A DNA stretch of 61,922 bases from a virus. Positions 14,566 to 23,494 of this stretch are shown in pieces. The position numbers and the translations under genes were made by a program. The stretch covers positions 1 through 61,922 of the IMG/VR virus record IMGVR_UViG_3300032315_001592; one strand, written 5' to 3'. Each line of letters starts with the position of its first letter. Positions within the stretch are counted from its first letter, which is position 1. The notes beneath the pieces were generated by a model. It did not search any database and had not been told where the DNA came from. It was given only the letters and a program-made list of their open reading frames with translations.

Positions 14566-14613
14566 CAATGATTCAGTTTCGTGTTTGGTTATTCCTTTGC
14601 CAAAAATCAAACC

Positions 14614-15108
14614 TCACTTCTTCACCACCCACCAGCTCCGCAGCTTCTCCTCCTCCGTCAGGTGCAGCTCCAGCCCATGCCGCGCCACAAAAGCATCCAC
14701 GGCATCGATCGTCGGCTGAAACAGCGGGTCATAGTCATGCCCCGCCATCACCCCGCCCGGCTTGATCTTCGGCCACCACTCCTCCAGCGTCTTCCCTCCC
14801 TCCTGGCCCGTGTGCGCGTAGCCATCCACGTACACAAAGTCCAAGCTCTCAGGTTTAAACAGCACCAGCGCCTCCTCAAACGTGGCCCGCAGCACCCGCG
14901 ATCTCGATCCAAACGACTCCAGCCGCTGGATCGCCCGTTCATACTCGTGAATGTCATGGTGCGGATCCGTCCACCGATCAATCGAATACAACAGCCACAA
15001 ACGGCGCGATCGCGTCAAAATCTCCATTGAAAACTCACCCCAAGCAACCCCAAGTTCCACACCCATCCCGTGAAACAAATGCTGCGCTAGTCTCTGGCGT
15101 GTTTTCAT
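14614..15108 (-). CDS. Class I SAM methyltransferase (Methyltransf_24 type)
   Basis: 164 residues from ATG 15108. Motif I is GVELGVAWGEFSMEI, motif II ends LYSIDRWTD, and LDFVYVDGYAHTG plus WPKIKPGGVMAGHDY complete the fold. The His-Asp in AGHDY is typical of sugar or small-molecule O-methyltransferases related to macrocin and FkbM-like families. It sits in the same cassette as the glycosyltransferase-methyltransferase fusion at 15587, which suggests modification of a glycan. Confidence 0.75.
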   Translation of the reverse strand: MKTRQRLAQHLFHGMGVELGVAWGEFSMEILTRSRRLWLLYSIDRWTDPHHDIHEYERAIQRLESFGSRSRVLRATFEEALVLFKPESLDFVYVDGYAHTGQEGGKTLEEWWPKIKPGGVMAGHDYDPLFQPTIDAVDAFVARHGLELHLTEEEKLRSWWVVKK

Positions 15109-15124
15109 GGTCGTCGTGTTTGTA

Positions 15125-15535
15125 CTATGATTTTCCACGCAGTTCCGGCGCAGCCCACTGCTCGGCCAGTACCAGCAGTTTGTCCTTTTCAGGGTGCTTG
15201 ATCTGGCGGCGATACCGTTTGAACAGCCTCCATACCTGCCCGCTTTGCCCTTCAGTGATCTGCTGCACACGCTGGATCTCTCGGGCAAAACGTTTGTCAA
15301 AAGACGCCGGTGTGTAGGTCACCTGCTCCCACAGCAGCGGAATGATGATTTTCTCATGCTCCGTCAACTCCCGCCGCGGCTTCGGCTCTTTCTTCAACGC
15401 TGCTTCCTTCTTTGACTTCGCCACTTTCGGTACCAGATCAGCGGCGGGTGCCACCGCCACCGGCAGCAGCGCCTCATTCAGCAGCGCAAAGCCACTGTCA
15501 AAGATTTCTGGGATGCTGGTGGTGATGCCGCTCAT
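15125..15535 (-). CDS. Hypothetical basic protein
   Basis: 136 residues. The N-terminal half is Ala/Val-rich, then a Lys-rich linker (KSKKEAALKKEPKPRR) and a helical end (FAREIQRVQQITEGQSGQVW, RLFKRYRRQIKHPEK). It may be a small DNA-binding or assembly factor; no family is recognised. Confidence 0.55.
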   Translation of the reverse strand: MSGITTSIPEIFDSGFALLNEALLPVAVAPAADLVPKVAKSKKEAALKKEPKPRRELTEHEKIIIPLLWEQVTYTPASFDKRFAREIQRVQQITEGQSGQVWRLFKRYRRQIKHPEKDKLLVLAEQWAAPELRGKS

Positions 15536-15586
15536 GAGGTCCGCTTCAGGTTCAGAATTTAGTCATTCGGTTTTACTCATTCGTCA

Positions 15587-17290
15587 TTACTGCCTCTGCA
15601 TGAGGGTCAGCCCCCGCGGCGTCGCCACATGCACCACACTCATCCCGCTCGCCCGCAGTTGCGCCAGCAGATCCGTCTCGCCCCGACCGGGGTGCTTCGG
15701 GCTCGTGTCATGCACGCACACCACCGCCGTCTGGCTCAGGTGCGGCATCAGCAGCGCCAGTTCTTGCGCCCGCATCGGAATGTGCGTGTCCAGCAGCGCA
15801 AAATCAATCGGGCGCCCGGTGTAGCCTCTCAGCCACTCCAGACTGCTCGCCTCGCTGATCGTTACCCGGTGCGACAAATCCCAGTGATCCAGGTGCTCCG
15901 CCGCCAGCTCGCGCATCTGCGGGTCGATCTCCAGCGTGGTCAGGTGCCCGCCGTTGTTGGCTTCCAGCGCTGCCGCAATGTAGGCCGCTGTCCAACCCGT
16001 TTCCGTGCCGGTTTCCACGCACACCTTCGGCTTGAGCGCCAGCACCAGCGCATGCAGCATCTGCGCCTCCTCAATCGTTGCCGCGCCGTGCCCGAAGTTC
16101 CCCAGGTGATACTCCGCCGCCCTCGGCAGGTCCGCGTGCACATCGCCCTTGGACTGCACGGGCCCAAACAAGCTCTGCACCGCGTAGTGTCGCCGCTCCG
16201 GCAGTTGGGTGCCGCCGCTCCGGGCCGCGCACTCGCTCATGGTTTTCAACAGTCGCGTCACCACGCGGTCCGGCGTCAAACTTCCCAGCGCCACGCACGC
16301 ACCATGCTTGGCACAGGGCATGTCCGGCGGAAAAGCGCTCGTGCGTGCGGGGTGATGACACGGCGCGCACGGCGCCTGGCCATTCAGCCCGTGCACGGTC
16401 GGGAAATACGGCGTCCGCTTCTGCCACTGGAAAGGTCCAAACAATCCCACCGCTGGCAGCCCCAGCGCGCCCGCACAGTGCAGCAGGCCCGAGTCCGGGG
16501 CAATGAATCCGTCCATGAGCGTCATGGTTGCCAGCGTCTCGGTCAGGGTCAGTTCCTGCTCCGGCAGCCACACCACGCGGGGGTGCTGCACATTGTCAAA
16601 CCCCTGCCAGTCCTGCTTCAGACCGAACATGAACACCACGGCGTTGGCGTGTCGGTTTAAGAGCGCCTGCGCTGCCCCCATGATGAACTGCACCGGCCAC
16701 GTCCGGCACTGGTGACTCGCCCGCAGTTGAATGCCAAAAAACACCTGCCCCTGCGGTTTCGGAAATTCCGCCTGCGCCGCCAGGATCGCATCACTCGGCA
16801 CCCGCAGCCGCGGCATCCACTCGTCCTTTGTCAGCGTCAGCCCCAGCGCCCGCGCAAAGATCGTCACCGCATCGTGCTCCTGGTCAGACTCGATCACCTC
16901 CTCCAGCGGCACCACATGCGTGAATTCTGCCGCCACGGCCGATTTCACCGGATGCGCGATCACCTCCACCCCTTCCAGGTCCGGGTGCGACAGCATCGCA
17001 TGATACGCCGGCAGGCAGGCAAACGTCAGGCGTAGGCCTGGAAAACGTTTCCGCAGCGCCGCCAGCGCCGGCATGCAAAACAGCACGTCTCCCATCCCTC
17101 CGCTGCGAATGATCAGCACGCGGGAGTGATTCGGGGCCATGCACGGATTGAACGGCCCAAACTCCGCCGGCGTCACATTCACCCCATGGCTGCCCACCAT
17201 GTAATGCCCTCCCTGTACCGTGTCGAAAAGAAAGCGTTCACCCGCCGGCAGGCCGAGCGGGTCTTTGGTGGTGGTGGTTAGGTGTACCAT
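15587..17290 (-). CDS. Fusion of family-9 glycosyltransferase and SAM methyltransferase
   Basis: 567 residues from ATG 17290; a TTG start nine codons earlier is possible. Residues about 55-400 match ADP-heptose:LPS heptosyltransferase-like GT9: RVLIIRSGGMGDVL (GGMGDVL 64-70), then FIAPDSGLLHCAGALGLP and VGLFGPF, plus a Cys cluster (APCAPCHH ... MPCAKHGAC). Residues about 420-567 are a class I methyltransferase (CVETGTETGWTAAYIA, LTTLEIDPQ, IDFALLDTH, VCVHDTS). One chain could add and then methylate a sugar. The start abuts a hairpin and T-run. Confidence 0.8.
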   Translation of the reverse strand: MVHLTTTTKDPLGLPAGERFLFDTVQGGHYMVGSHGVNVTPAEFGPFNPCMAPNHSRVLIIRSGGMGDVLFCMPALAALRKRFPGLRLTFACLPAYHAMLSHPDLEGVEVIAHPVKSAVAAEFTHVVPLEEVIESDQEHDAVTIFARALGLTLTKDEWMPRLRVPSDAILAAQAEFPKPQGQVFFGIQLRASHQCRTWPVQFIMGAAQALLNRHANAVVFMFGLKQDWQGFDNVQHPRVVWLPEQELTLTETLATMTLMDGFIAPDSGLLHCAGALGLPAVGLFGPFQWQKRTPYFPTVHGLNGQAPCAPCHHPARTSAFPPDMPCAKHGACVALGSLTPDRVVTRLLKTMSECAARSGGTQLPERRHYAVQSLFGPVQSKGDVHADLPRAAEYHLGNFGHGAATIEEAQMLHALVLALKPKVCVETGTETGWTAAYIAAALEANNGGHLTTLEIDPQMRELAAEHLDHWDLSHRVTISEASSLEWLRGYTGRPIDFALLDTHIPMRAQELALLMPHLSQTAVVCVHDTSPKHPGRGETDLLAQLRASGMSVVHVATPRGLTLMQRQ

Positions 17291-17327
17291 AAAAAAAAGA
17301 AAAAGTAGCGCGGGCAATCCTGCCCGC
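17291..17327 (-). terminator. Intrinsic terminator, leftward
   Basis: On the minus strand a 6-bp GCGGGC/GCCCGC stem (17322-17327 with 17310-17315) is followed by a T-rich run (17291-17305) that ends at the ATG of the glycosyltransferase fusion. It should end transcripts from 17349-18266, or attenuate expression of the gene below it. Confidence 0.7.
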
Positions 17328-17348
17328 AGGTTCAGTTGTCTGGGGTGA

Positions 17349-17675
17349 TTATTCGGATTGTTCGTTTGGGGCTGAGACTTGTTTCGTCAGTTGAAAAACC
17401 GGTCCTGATTCTTCATCTTCGTGATACCTCGTGGTCACAGTCCCCTTGCCATCGTCAGTCCATGGGGTGACTTCCGGCCATTCAAAAGCCCGGGGAAAAG
17501 AATCTCCGCCCATGGCCTGCACCATTGCCACAGCAGCATCACTGACGTTTCTCGCCTGCAGCATGCCTTCCGTGATTTCACGCAGGCAAGTTTCCATCTG
17601 CTCGCGCGTGGGCAGGTTGAAAATATCGCGCAGCGTTGAGATGGGATAAACGGTTCCAGGGTTTGGCGAGCTCAT
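17349..17675 (-). CDS. Hypothetical protein
   Basis: 108 residues from ATG 17675, which directly abuts the element GAATAATCACCCC. TVYPISTLRDIFNLPTREQM and a helix (LREITEGMLQARNVSDAAVA) precede an acidic end with FQLTKQV. Longer in-frame starts run into upstream sequence without support. No family is recognised. Confidence 0.55.
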   Translation of the reverse strand: MSSPNPGTVYPISTLRDIFNLPTREQMETCLREITEGMLQARNVSDAAVAMVQAMGGDSFPRAFEWPEVTPWTDDGKGTVTTRYHEDEESGPVFQLTKQVSAPNEQSE

Positions 17676-17787
17676 GGGGTGATTATTCGGTAGTGGGTGG
17701 CTTTGAGGGTACCGGGTGGACATTTTTAATTCCGTAAAGGTAGATAGCTTCTCCACTGCCGAAATGCCGCTGCTCGACACACCTTCG

Positions 17788-18048
17788 CTAAATCTTTTTG
17801 GTCAGCCAGAGTGCGTGCAGATCTAAAAACACATGGAGAGGGGGAGATTCTACGTTACCGCGATCTTCTTCAGCTTTTTTTAGATAAAGGGTATGTTGAG
17901 TCTGTGGACCGTGATCAATCAGTTGCGTGAGCACCCAGAGACAATTGTTGTCTTGAAGATAGCGGCGGGCGCGTTGCTGTGTCTCACGCCGTTGTGCAAT
18001 GCGGTCATCGCGGATTTCTGCGTCCATCGCTGGGAAAAGTGTTTTCAA
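17788..18048 (-). CDS. Hypothetical protein, TTG start overlapping upstream stop
   Basis: 86 residues if started at TTG 18048, which overlaps the previous gene's stop as TTGA, mimicking the ATGA junctions seen elsewhere. An ATG at 18027 is the alternative. The product is mostly charged helix (RRETQQRARRYLQDNN) followed by a C-terminal part with VLTQLIDHGPQTQHTLYL. Small accessory protein of unknown role. Confidence 0.5.
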   Translation of the reverse strand: MKTLFPAMDAEIRDDRIAQRRETQQRARRYLQDNNCLWVLTQLIDHGPQTQHTLYLKKAEEDRGNVESPPLHVFLDLHALWLTKKI

Positions 18049-18266
18049 TCCACATCCTCCTCCGTCACCCCCGCGCCCAGCGGCCCCGGTGGCAGTTGCA
18101 CTTCCTCGTCACTCAGCGGCTTCACCACCGCCGCTTTCCGCCGCGTCCGCGCCGTCTTCTGCCGCGCCTCAATCGCCGCCGGCGTCATCGTCTTGCGCCG
18201 CCCTTTGCCGAGCTTTCCCAGCGCCACAGCAGCCGGATGTTTGGAGGTTGGAATAGGTTTGCGCAT
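18045..18266 (-). CDS. Hypothetical small basic protein
   Basis: 73 residues from ATG 18266; an ATG at 18278 is also in frame and directly follows GGAGG. It is Lys/Arg/Pro-rich at the front (GKLGKGRRKTMTPAAIEARQ) and acidic at the end (LSDEEVQ, EEDVD). It is unlike any family I can name. Confidence 0.5.
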   Translation of the reverse strand: MRKPIPTSKHPAAVALGKLGKGRRKTMTPAAIEARQKTARTRRKAAVVKPLSDEEVQLPPGPLGAGVTEEDVD

Positions 18267-18307
18267 AAGGTCCCACATCCTCCACGAAAACCCTTTCGAG
18301 TCAACGC

Positions 18308-18410
18308 CGAATATTCATCCCAGACACTTCTTGTCTTTTCCTCTGGCAACCACGGCAAACTATCGCAAACAACAGCCAACCACCGCCAACGCTGCGCAGC
18401 AGCGCTCCCC
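18308..18410 (+). repeat. Intergenic repeats: leader-type element and D-type repeat
   Basis: GAATATTCATCCCA (18309-18322) is here in + orientation, opposite to the flanking genes. Bases 18355-18408 are a diverged copy of family D, the CCACCGTCAAC tandem motif followed by a GCTGCGCAGCAGC palindrome, which could act as a weak terminator of the gene starting at 18411 on the minus side. Other D copies are at 7501, 40151, 46081 and 51273. Confidence 0.6.
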
Positions 18411-21137
18411 TCACACCCTCCCCTGCCCTTTCCACAACGCCGCAATATCCCGCACAATCCACGGCTTTTGCTCCGCACCTAACACGTTGAAAGTCAGTTT
18501 AAAACTCGTGGTGTTTCCCAAAAAGCAGTTCAGCCGGTGCTCCACCTCGTGGTAAAATTCGCTCTGACTGAAACTCAGCGTCTCCGTCTCCTGATTCAGC
18601 GTCGTCACCGTCACGTTCAGAATGGCCCGACTGTTCTTCACCGTCCGCCACAGCAACGCGATCAAGGCCTTGCGCGAGTCCGCGCCTGCCAAATCGATGC
18701 TGCCTGTTTCCAGCACGGTGGTGTTAGCCTGGTAATAGCGCACGCCATTCAGATCCACGTAGCCATACCCCGCATACTGCACTGGGACGGGATCACTCGG
18801 ACTGTACGGTGTGAAAGCGTTGGTCGCAGTGAAGACGTCGCCGCTGTCGTTCTGCGTGGCCGTGTCCCACACAAACAGGTTGCCGCTCTCATCGGCAAAC
18901 ACCATCTCCGCCCGCTCGCTTTCCATGGGTGCCTGGGCGTAGATGCGCGGATAGTCAAACGGTCCCACGATGCCGTTGTTGGCCAGATCAAAGCCGAACA
19001 TGTTCAGGCTGCCATCAAGCACGGGCAGCGTGAACCACAGGTGCTGGCTTTGCCGATCCACAAACAAGCACCCGCGCTGCGGCGTGCGCGCCAGCGCATC
19101 GATATCCACGCGTGCCCGCAGGTACGAGTTGGCGGCCCGTGCCACAAAGTCTGTCTGCGCCAGCATGGTGGCAAAGTCATTGCCGATGCGCTGCGCGCTC
19201 ATGCTGCGCAGTTGCAGGTCGGCCCCGAGGTAGTAAAGCGACTGTCCTTCCAGCAGCGCAAAGCTGGTGCCATTGACGCAGCCTGCGCCGCTCTGGGGTG
19301 AATACTGGGATATGGGATCAGTCGGATTGGTCGTGTCCAAGATGATCAGCCCGCCCCGCGTGTGGATGTCCAGGCGGCTCTGCGTGCTGATCAGCGCCGT
19401 GATGTCGGTGCTGCCCGGACTTCCCGTGGTGGTTTGCAGGTCGATGACGCTGAGCTCCGCCAGACTCACGCCTTCGGGAGCCAGTTCGTCAAACGTCGCC
19501 GGCTTGCTCGGGTAGAGTCGCTGCGGATACTGTGTCACGGCTCCGCGATACACCTGCGCGCTGGCCATGGCGTGGTGCTGGTGCGGCAGGGGTCGATACT
19601 GATCTTCAAACATCTCGCCGCCATCGGCGGCCGTGCGGATCGGCGTGTTCGTGCCGATCTGCACCGTCTTGGCGGTCAGGGTGGCGGTCTGCGTGCCGCT
19701 GCCGTTGCTGGACAGCGCCACCGGCGTGCCGTCAGAGGTCAGCGCCAAATACCAGCGCCCTGTGGCGGTGCCTGCCTGCAGGTAGTAGTCGGTGCCGGTC
19801 AGCAGTCCGGCGGGCAAAGATCCCGTGGTGGTCAGTCGCACCTTGTCACCGGCTCCCCACGCGCTGCTTGCCAGCACGATCTCGTTGGTGGAGGCGTACC
19901 GGGTAAAAGTGCCCACAAGTCCGTTGGGCACGGGATTGTCCGGATCGACCAGCAAATATGTCTCATCGGGCACTTCGTTGTACTGCATGTACAGCCGGAT
20001 GAAAGGAAAGCGTCCGCCTTCGGCCGTGCTGTCCACGGGCACCAACACGCGCACGTCGTTGTAGCTTCCGGCAGTGATGGCCAGTTCGTTGCTCAGCGGG
20101 CTGGAAATGCCTTCATAGCCCAGCAGGTCGGTGCCGGGGTCCCAGTAGCGGGCGTAAAAGGTCACCGTGCGATTCGTGAATCCGCTGCTGATCCCGCTTC
20201 CTGCGCCGTTGGCCAGATCCGTGGGCCCGTACGTGCCTAGGTCGGGCGTGCTGTCGGGCGCGGCAGTGCTGGCCGCCAGCAGGGTGATCGCCTTGCTGTC
20301 GGCATTGACAAAGCTGGTGATGGCCGTGTTGCTGTTCGTCAGCGCTGCCGTGCCGGCGGTCAGGGTGTAGAAATACGGGTCCGCCGTGGTCCCTTGCCCG
20401 CTCAGACTGCTCAGCAGCGCCTGGCCCGCCCCACTCTGCTGGATCTTGACCTTGATTTTGTTGTTCCCGCTCAGGCCCGGAAACAACGTGGCGCGCGCGG
20501 TGAAAGTCAGCGTCACTCCGCCCGCACGGTCCGTGATGTTCCAGTAAGCCTGCGTATTGCTTGTGGTCGCCGGCGTCGTCAGGCTGATCACAGGGGCCGC
20601 TGGCGCCACGTTGCTGCCTGCTTTGCGCCATTTGCCCACCGTGCCGGTCCGACTCAATTGAGCAATGTGGTTGTCATCCATCCCGTTGCCGAGGTAGATG
20701 GCCGTGAAAAACCGCGTGCCATACCATCGCGCCGTGTTGTCGTAGCCCGTCCCCAAGATTTCCCACGTCGGATTTCCCGCTGTGAAGTTGTAGGCTCCGC
20801 TGGTGTAGGTGCCATCATCGCCTAGGTAAAAAAAGCCGCGACACTGCCGCGCTGGCAGATTGTAGAACAGCAGAAAATTCTTTCCCTGGCGCGCCACGCG
20901 CAGCGCCACGGTTTTATCACTGTCACTCAGCCCCAGCGCCACAATCGTGGCATAGATCGTCGCCGCGTTGCCGATCGCCCATAGCCGTCCATACGTCGGG
21001 CCACCCTTGAACCCTCCCTGCGGACGCAAGATCAAATTGCGCGCCTGCAGCAATTTCGCCCCCAACTGCGTCGTCTCCGCCAGCGAGTCAATCGGCTGGA
21101 ACGCAGGAACCGAAAAAGTGCGGGTCGGATTGGCCAT
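18411..21137 (-). CDS. Putative tail nozzle / beta-propeller virion protein
   Basis: 908 residues from ATG 21137. It starts with a conserved-looking virion N-terminus (ANPTRTFSVPAFQP) and is beta-rich throughout, with a fibronectin-like insert near 330-420 (RTVTFYARYWDPGTD, SNELAITAG) and repeated propeller-type blades (GCLFVDRQSQHLWF, MVFADESGNLFVWD). Position next to the adaptor protein and the absence of a tape measure fit a podoviral tail hub or nozzle (P22 gp10/T7 gp12 type role). The assignment rests on position and fold pattern, not a family motif. Confidence 0.5.
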   Translation of the reverse strand: MANPTRTFSVPAFQPIDSLAETTQLGAKLLQARNLILRPQGGFKGGPTYGRLWAIGNAATIYATIVALGLSDSDKTVALRVARQGKNFLLFYNLPARQCRGFFYLGDDGTYTSGAYNFTAGNPTWEILGTGYDNTARWYGTRFFTAIYLGNGMDDNHIAQLSRTGTVGKWRKAGSNVAPAAPVISLTTPATTSNTQAYWNITDRAGGVTLTFTARATLFPGLSGNNKIKVKIQQSGAGQALLSSLSGQGTTADPYFYTLTAGTAALTNSNTAITSFVNADSKAITLLAASTAAPDSTPDLGTYGPTDLANGAGSGISSGFTNRTVTFYARYWDPGTDLLGYEGISSPLSNELAITAGSYNDVRVLVPVDSTAEGGRFPFIRLYMQYNEVPDETYLLVDPDNPVPNGLVGTFTRYASTNEIVLASSAWGAGDKVRLTTTGSLPAGLLTGTDYYLQAGTATGRWYLALTSDGTPVALSSNGSGTQTATLTAKTVQIGTNTPIRTAADGGEMFEDQYRPLPHQHHAMASAQVYRGAVTQYPQRLYPSKPATFDELAPEGVSLAELSVIDLQTTTGSPGSTDITALISTQSRLDIHTRGGLIILDTTNPTDPISQYSPQSGAGCVNGTSFALLEGQSLYYLGADLQLRSMSAQRIGNDFATMLAQTDFVARAANSYLRARVDIDALARTPQRGCLFVDRQSQHLWFTLPVLDGSLNMFGFDLANNGIVGPFDYPRIYAQAPMESERAEMVFADESGNLFVWDTATQNDSGDVFTATNAFTPYSPSDPVPVQYAGYGYVDLNGVRYYQANTTVLETGSIDLAGADSRKALIALLWRTVKNSRAILNVTVTTLNQETETLSFSQSEFYHEVEHRLNCFLGNTTSFKLTFNVLGAEQKPWIVRDIAALWKGQGRV

Positions 21138-21143
21138 AAATGC

Positions 21144-21263
21144 GTAGCGCAAGCGTCTCGCTTGCAGGATTCAGTTTTTTTACTGGGAGCGCCGGTGTTT
21201 CACCGGCTCTGGTTCAGGGGTCAATTTCTTCGTAATGTAGTCCCGCCTTTAGGCGGTTCCGGT
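21144..21263 (+). repeat. Composite of three palindromic repeats A-B-C
   Basis: Three palindromes in a row: A (21144-21167, GCAAGCG tct CGCTTGC), B (21181-21213, GCCGGTG ttt CACCGGC) and C (21235-21263, CCGCCT tt AGGCGG). The same A-B-C order occurs in frame at 45225, 46541 and 57149. Stems carry compensating changes between copies. It resembles REP/BIME elements of bacterial chromosomes. Lone C copies: 6718, 22785, 23073, 28527, 40546, 48893, 58598. Confidence 0.85.
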
Positions 21264-21271
21264 TTCAGTCC

Positions 21272-21823
21272 TCAAATATCCGTCAAAATTCTCATTAAGT
21301 GCTTCGCCTGGTGCTCCGCATCCGCCAGCGCATCGTGGTGCGTGCCGTCACGCGCATCCTCCACCACATCCGGATTGAGCGCCTTCACCGTGCGGTAGCA
21401 GCGTTCCCCTGAATATTTCCAGGGTGCCGGAATGTCCGCCATACGATAGGCCGCCATGAGCATTGCGCAGTCAAACGATGCGCCGTTGCCCCAAATGCGG
21501 ACGCTTTTTAAATCCAGGCACCCGCCGCATCGTTGGCTCACCCATCGCGTGAAATAGTCCAGCACGTGCATGATGGACTCAGCACGGTGCTGCCCTTTCA
21601 TCAAGGCCTTGCGCGCCTCGGTGCTTTGCTCCATCCACCACAGCATGGTCGATGGGTCGGCCTTCATCCCCAGCTTCATGCAGCTTTTCGGCAGGATGGA
21701 TGCCTGGAAAGTATCCAAAATCTGCCCGCCACCAAAATGAACGGCGCCGATCGACAAAATCACACTGCCGGGTTCCGTCCCCAGCGTTTCCAAGTCCACC
21801 ATGACGTGCGTCTCACACTCCAT
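21272..21823 (-). CDS. DEDDh-type 3'-5' exoribonuclease (Rv2179c-like)
   Basis: 183 residues. Active-site pattern: MVDLETLGT (Asp10, Glu12), IWGNGASFDCAML (second Asp) and GTHHDALADAEHQAKHL (His and final Asp). This is the Rv2179c/DexA-like 3'-5' exonuclease family found in phages and actinobacteria. Unusually it lies within virion genes; its 5' end overlaps the adaptor gene by 11 bases. Substrate could be RNA or DNA. Confidence 0.85.
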   Translation of the reverse strand: MECETHVMVDLETLGTEPGSVILSIGAVHFGGGQILDTFQASILPKSCMKLGMKADPSTMLWWMEQSTEARKALMKGQHRAESIMHVLDYFTRWVSQRCGGCLDLKSVRIWGNGASFDCAMLMAAYRMADIPAPWKYSGERCYRTVKALNPDVVEDARDGTHHDALADAEHQAKHLMRILTDI

Positions 21824-22685
21824 AAATCTCCAGCGTCCCCGGTTGCGGCCCTTTGTTGGAGTACGCGCTCCACTTCTGCAGGGCCTGTTGAGCGTCCAAT
21901 TTCACTTCATTCACATCCCCGATGAACTGCGGAAACGTGCGAAACAAATTCCTCACCACCGGCCGCAGGATTTCCATATCCCGGCCCCCCGGCAGCAAAA
22001 ACGTGCGCGTGTCAGACAAACTGGTGATCTGCGGGGCCCGCAGCGCGGCGGAAAACTGCAGCGACTGCTGCGTGGTGGGCAGCGTGTCGAACTGAAACCT
22101 TGTCGCCGGCACCTCCAAATAACTCAGGCTGTCTTCGATGAGGTAGTACTGCGCGCTGGCCTGCACAATCTCACCGTTGTTCGTGGTGTTGTTGTCGCCG
22201 TTGCGCATGGCGCGTGCTTCCTCCAGCACCTGTTTGTTGGGCAACGGAAAGATTCGCGCTCCCCCCAGCCTCACGGGCTCCAGCACGCTTTCCAGGGCGT
22301 AGCTCAAATTCACACAGTCCTGATACACCGTGGCCACCGCGCCTGCCGTGGTCTCACCCAGCCACGGTTGCTCCAGACTGGGATCACTGCTCAGCTTCTG
22401 CAATCGGTTCCACGTGGAACCGATCTTGATCGTGCAACCTAGCATCCAGCTTGCGTACCCGCTGAAGGTGATGGCCGTACTGCCGTTGGTCACGTCCAGC
22501 GTCACGCTTTGCGGGGCCCGCACCAACTCGCTGCGGTCCTCCGCCAGCTGCTGCCCCAGCAGCGTGTGCAGCGCACTGTTGATGTCCTGCACCATCCGCG
22601 CCGTCTCCGTGTCATTCATCGTCGCCCCGATCTTCTTCCCAAGATCCGGCAGCAAAAAATCACGGATGTCAGCAGCGCTTCCCAT
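21813..22685 (-). CDS. Putative head-tail adaptor protein
   Basis: 290 residues. The block GSTAITFSGYASWMLGCTIKI-type sequence (ITFSGYASWMLGC), WNRLQKLSS, VYQDCVNLSYALESVLEPVRL is typical of podoviral adaptor proteins that carry a beta domain before a conserved 'DxxxLxxxxxxvxxPVRL' helix. It lies between the tail nozzle-like gene and the capsid region. This is pattern recognition rather than a defined catalytic motif. Confidence 0.6.
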   Translation of the reverse strand: MGSAADIRDFLLPDLGKKIGATMNDTETARMVQDINSALHTLLGQQLAEDRSELVRAPQSVTLDVTNGSTAITFSGYASWMLGCTIKIGSTWNRLQKLSSDPSLEQPWLGETTAGAVATVYQDCVNLSYALESVLEPVRLGGARIFPLPNKQVLEEARAMRNGDNNTTNNGEIVQASAQYYLIEDSLSYLEVPATRFQFDTLPTTQQSLQFSAALRAPQITSLSDTRTFLLPGGRDMEILRPVVRNLFRTFPQFIGDVNEVKLDAQQALQKWSAYSNKGPQPGTLEIYGV

Positions 22686-22688
22686 GGC

Positions 22689-23390
22689 TTATTTCTTCCC
22701 CGCCTTCCCTGCGGTTTTGGTCTTGGCCTTGGGTTTCACTTCCTCAGGCACCACCGTTTCGCCCCCTCCGTCTTCCGGCAGTAGTGTAGTCCCGCCTTTA
22801 GGCGGTTCTGGGCGAGCGGCCCCAACCTTCTCCGTTTCTGAAATTCCGTCATTCCCTTGCTCCTTCATTCCTTTGCCAGAATCAAAACCATCCTTCGCCT
22901 CTTCCAAAAAGGTGGGTTCCGCGCCAGGCTCAGCCCCAGCTTGCGCCGCGACTCCCGATGAAACCAGCGCGTCCCCCATTGACGCCGTGGCCGCCTCCGT
23001 CTCGGGTGCAGCCTCCAGCAAAATCGTTTCTTCCGTACGTTGTTCACGCGGCAGCGTGTTCTGGCTTCCGGGTAGTGTAGTCCCGGCTTCAGCCGGTTCC
23101 GGGCGAGCGTCCTCTACGCCACCTTGCGTCACCACCGGCCTCACCTCAATCGTCTCCCCGGTAATCTTCCGCCGCTCTTCCGTCTTCGTGTTAAAAGCCT
23201 CAATGTCCTGGCGCAACTCACTTTCCAGTTGCGCCACCTGCTCCTTGCCACGCCGATCCCATTCCGCCTTGTCAGCGCAGACGTGCATCGCACAGCCATG
23301 CAGCGGATCAAAGGTCATGCGCGTACGCCGGTCGAGCAGTCCGTTGCAGCGCTGGCGCGTGGCAAGAATGAGGTAGCGAAGAATCCACAT
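22689..23390 (-). CDS. Hypothetical virion-region protein with repeat-derived linker
   Basis: 233 residues from ATG 23390. The N-terminal ~90 residues hold MWILRYLILATRQRC and a coiled coil (AQLESELRQDIEAFNTK). The rest is low complexity and includes two C repeats read in frame as ARPEPAEAGTT and ARPEPPKGGTT, one R2 repeat read as GKGMKEQGN, and a Lys-rich end (KPKAKTKTAGKAGKK). The repeat-built tail is probably disordered. Between capsid and adaptor genes a small joining or decoration role is possible. Confidence 0.6.
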   Translation of the reverse strand: MWILRYLILATRQRCNGLLDRRTRMTFDPLHGCAMHVCADKAEWDRRGKEQVAQLESELRQDIEAFNTKTEERRKITGETIEVRPVVTQGGVEDARPEPAEAGTTLPGSQNTLPREQRTEETILLEAAPETEAATASMGDALVSSGVAAQAGAEPGAEPTFLEEAKDGFDSGKGMKEQGNDGISETEKVGAARPEPPKGGTTLLPEDGGGETVVPEEVKPKAKTKTAGKAGKK

Positions 23391-23421
23391 GGCAAATCGG
23401 GGTTGAAGGTGAAACGGGCGC

Positions 23422-23459
23422 AAAAAAGCGGCGCAGACAGGTTGCCCTGCCTGCGCCGC
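23422..23459 (-). terminator. Strong intrinsic terminator after the capsid gene
   Basis: A 14-bp stem with one mismatch (GCGGCGCAGACAGG at 23428-23441 pairing with 23446-23459, loop TTGC) is followed on the minus strand by TTTTTT (23422-23427). It lies 35 bases after the major capsid stop and should separate capsid mRNA from the genes below. Confidence 0.85.
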
Positions 23460-23494
23460 TCAACAACGCATTTCTCCGCCGATGGGATGACTAA

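Noticed and set aside
21144-21263. A-B-C hairpins as ordinary terminators
   Set aside because: No T-run follows the palindromes, and the same units occur inside coding frames.
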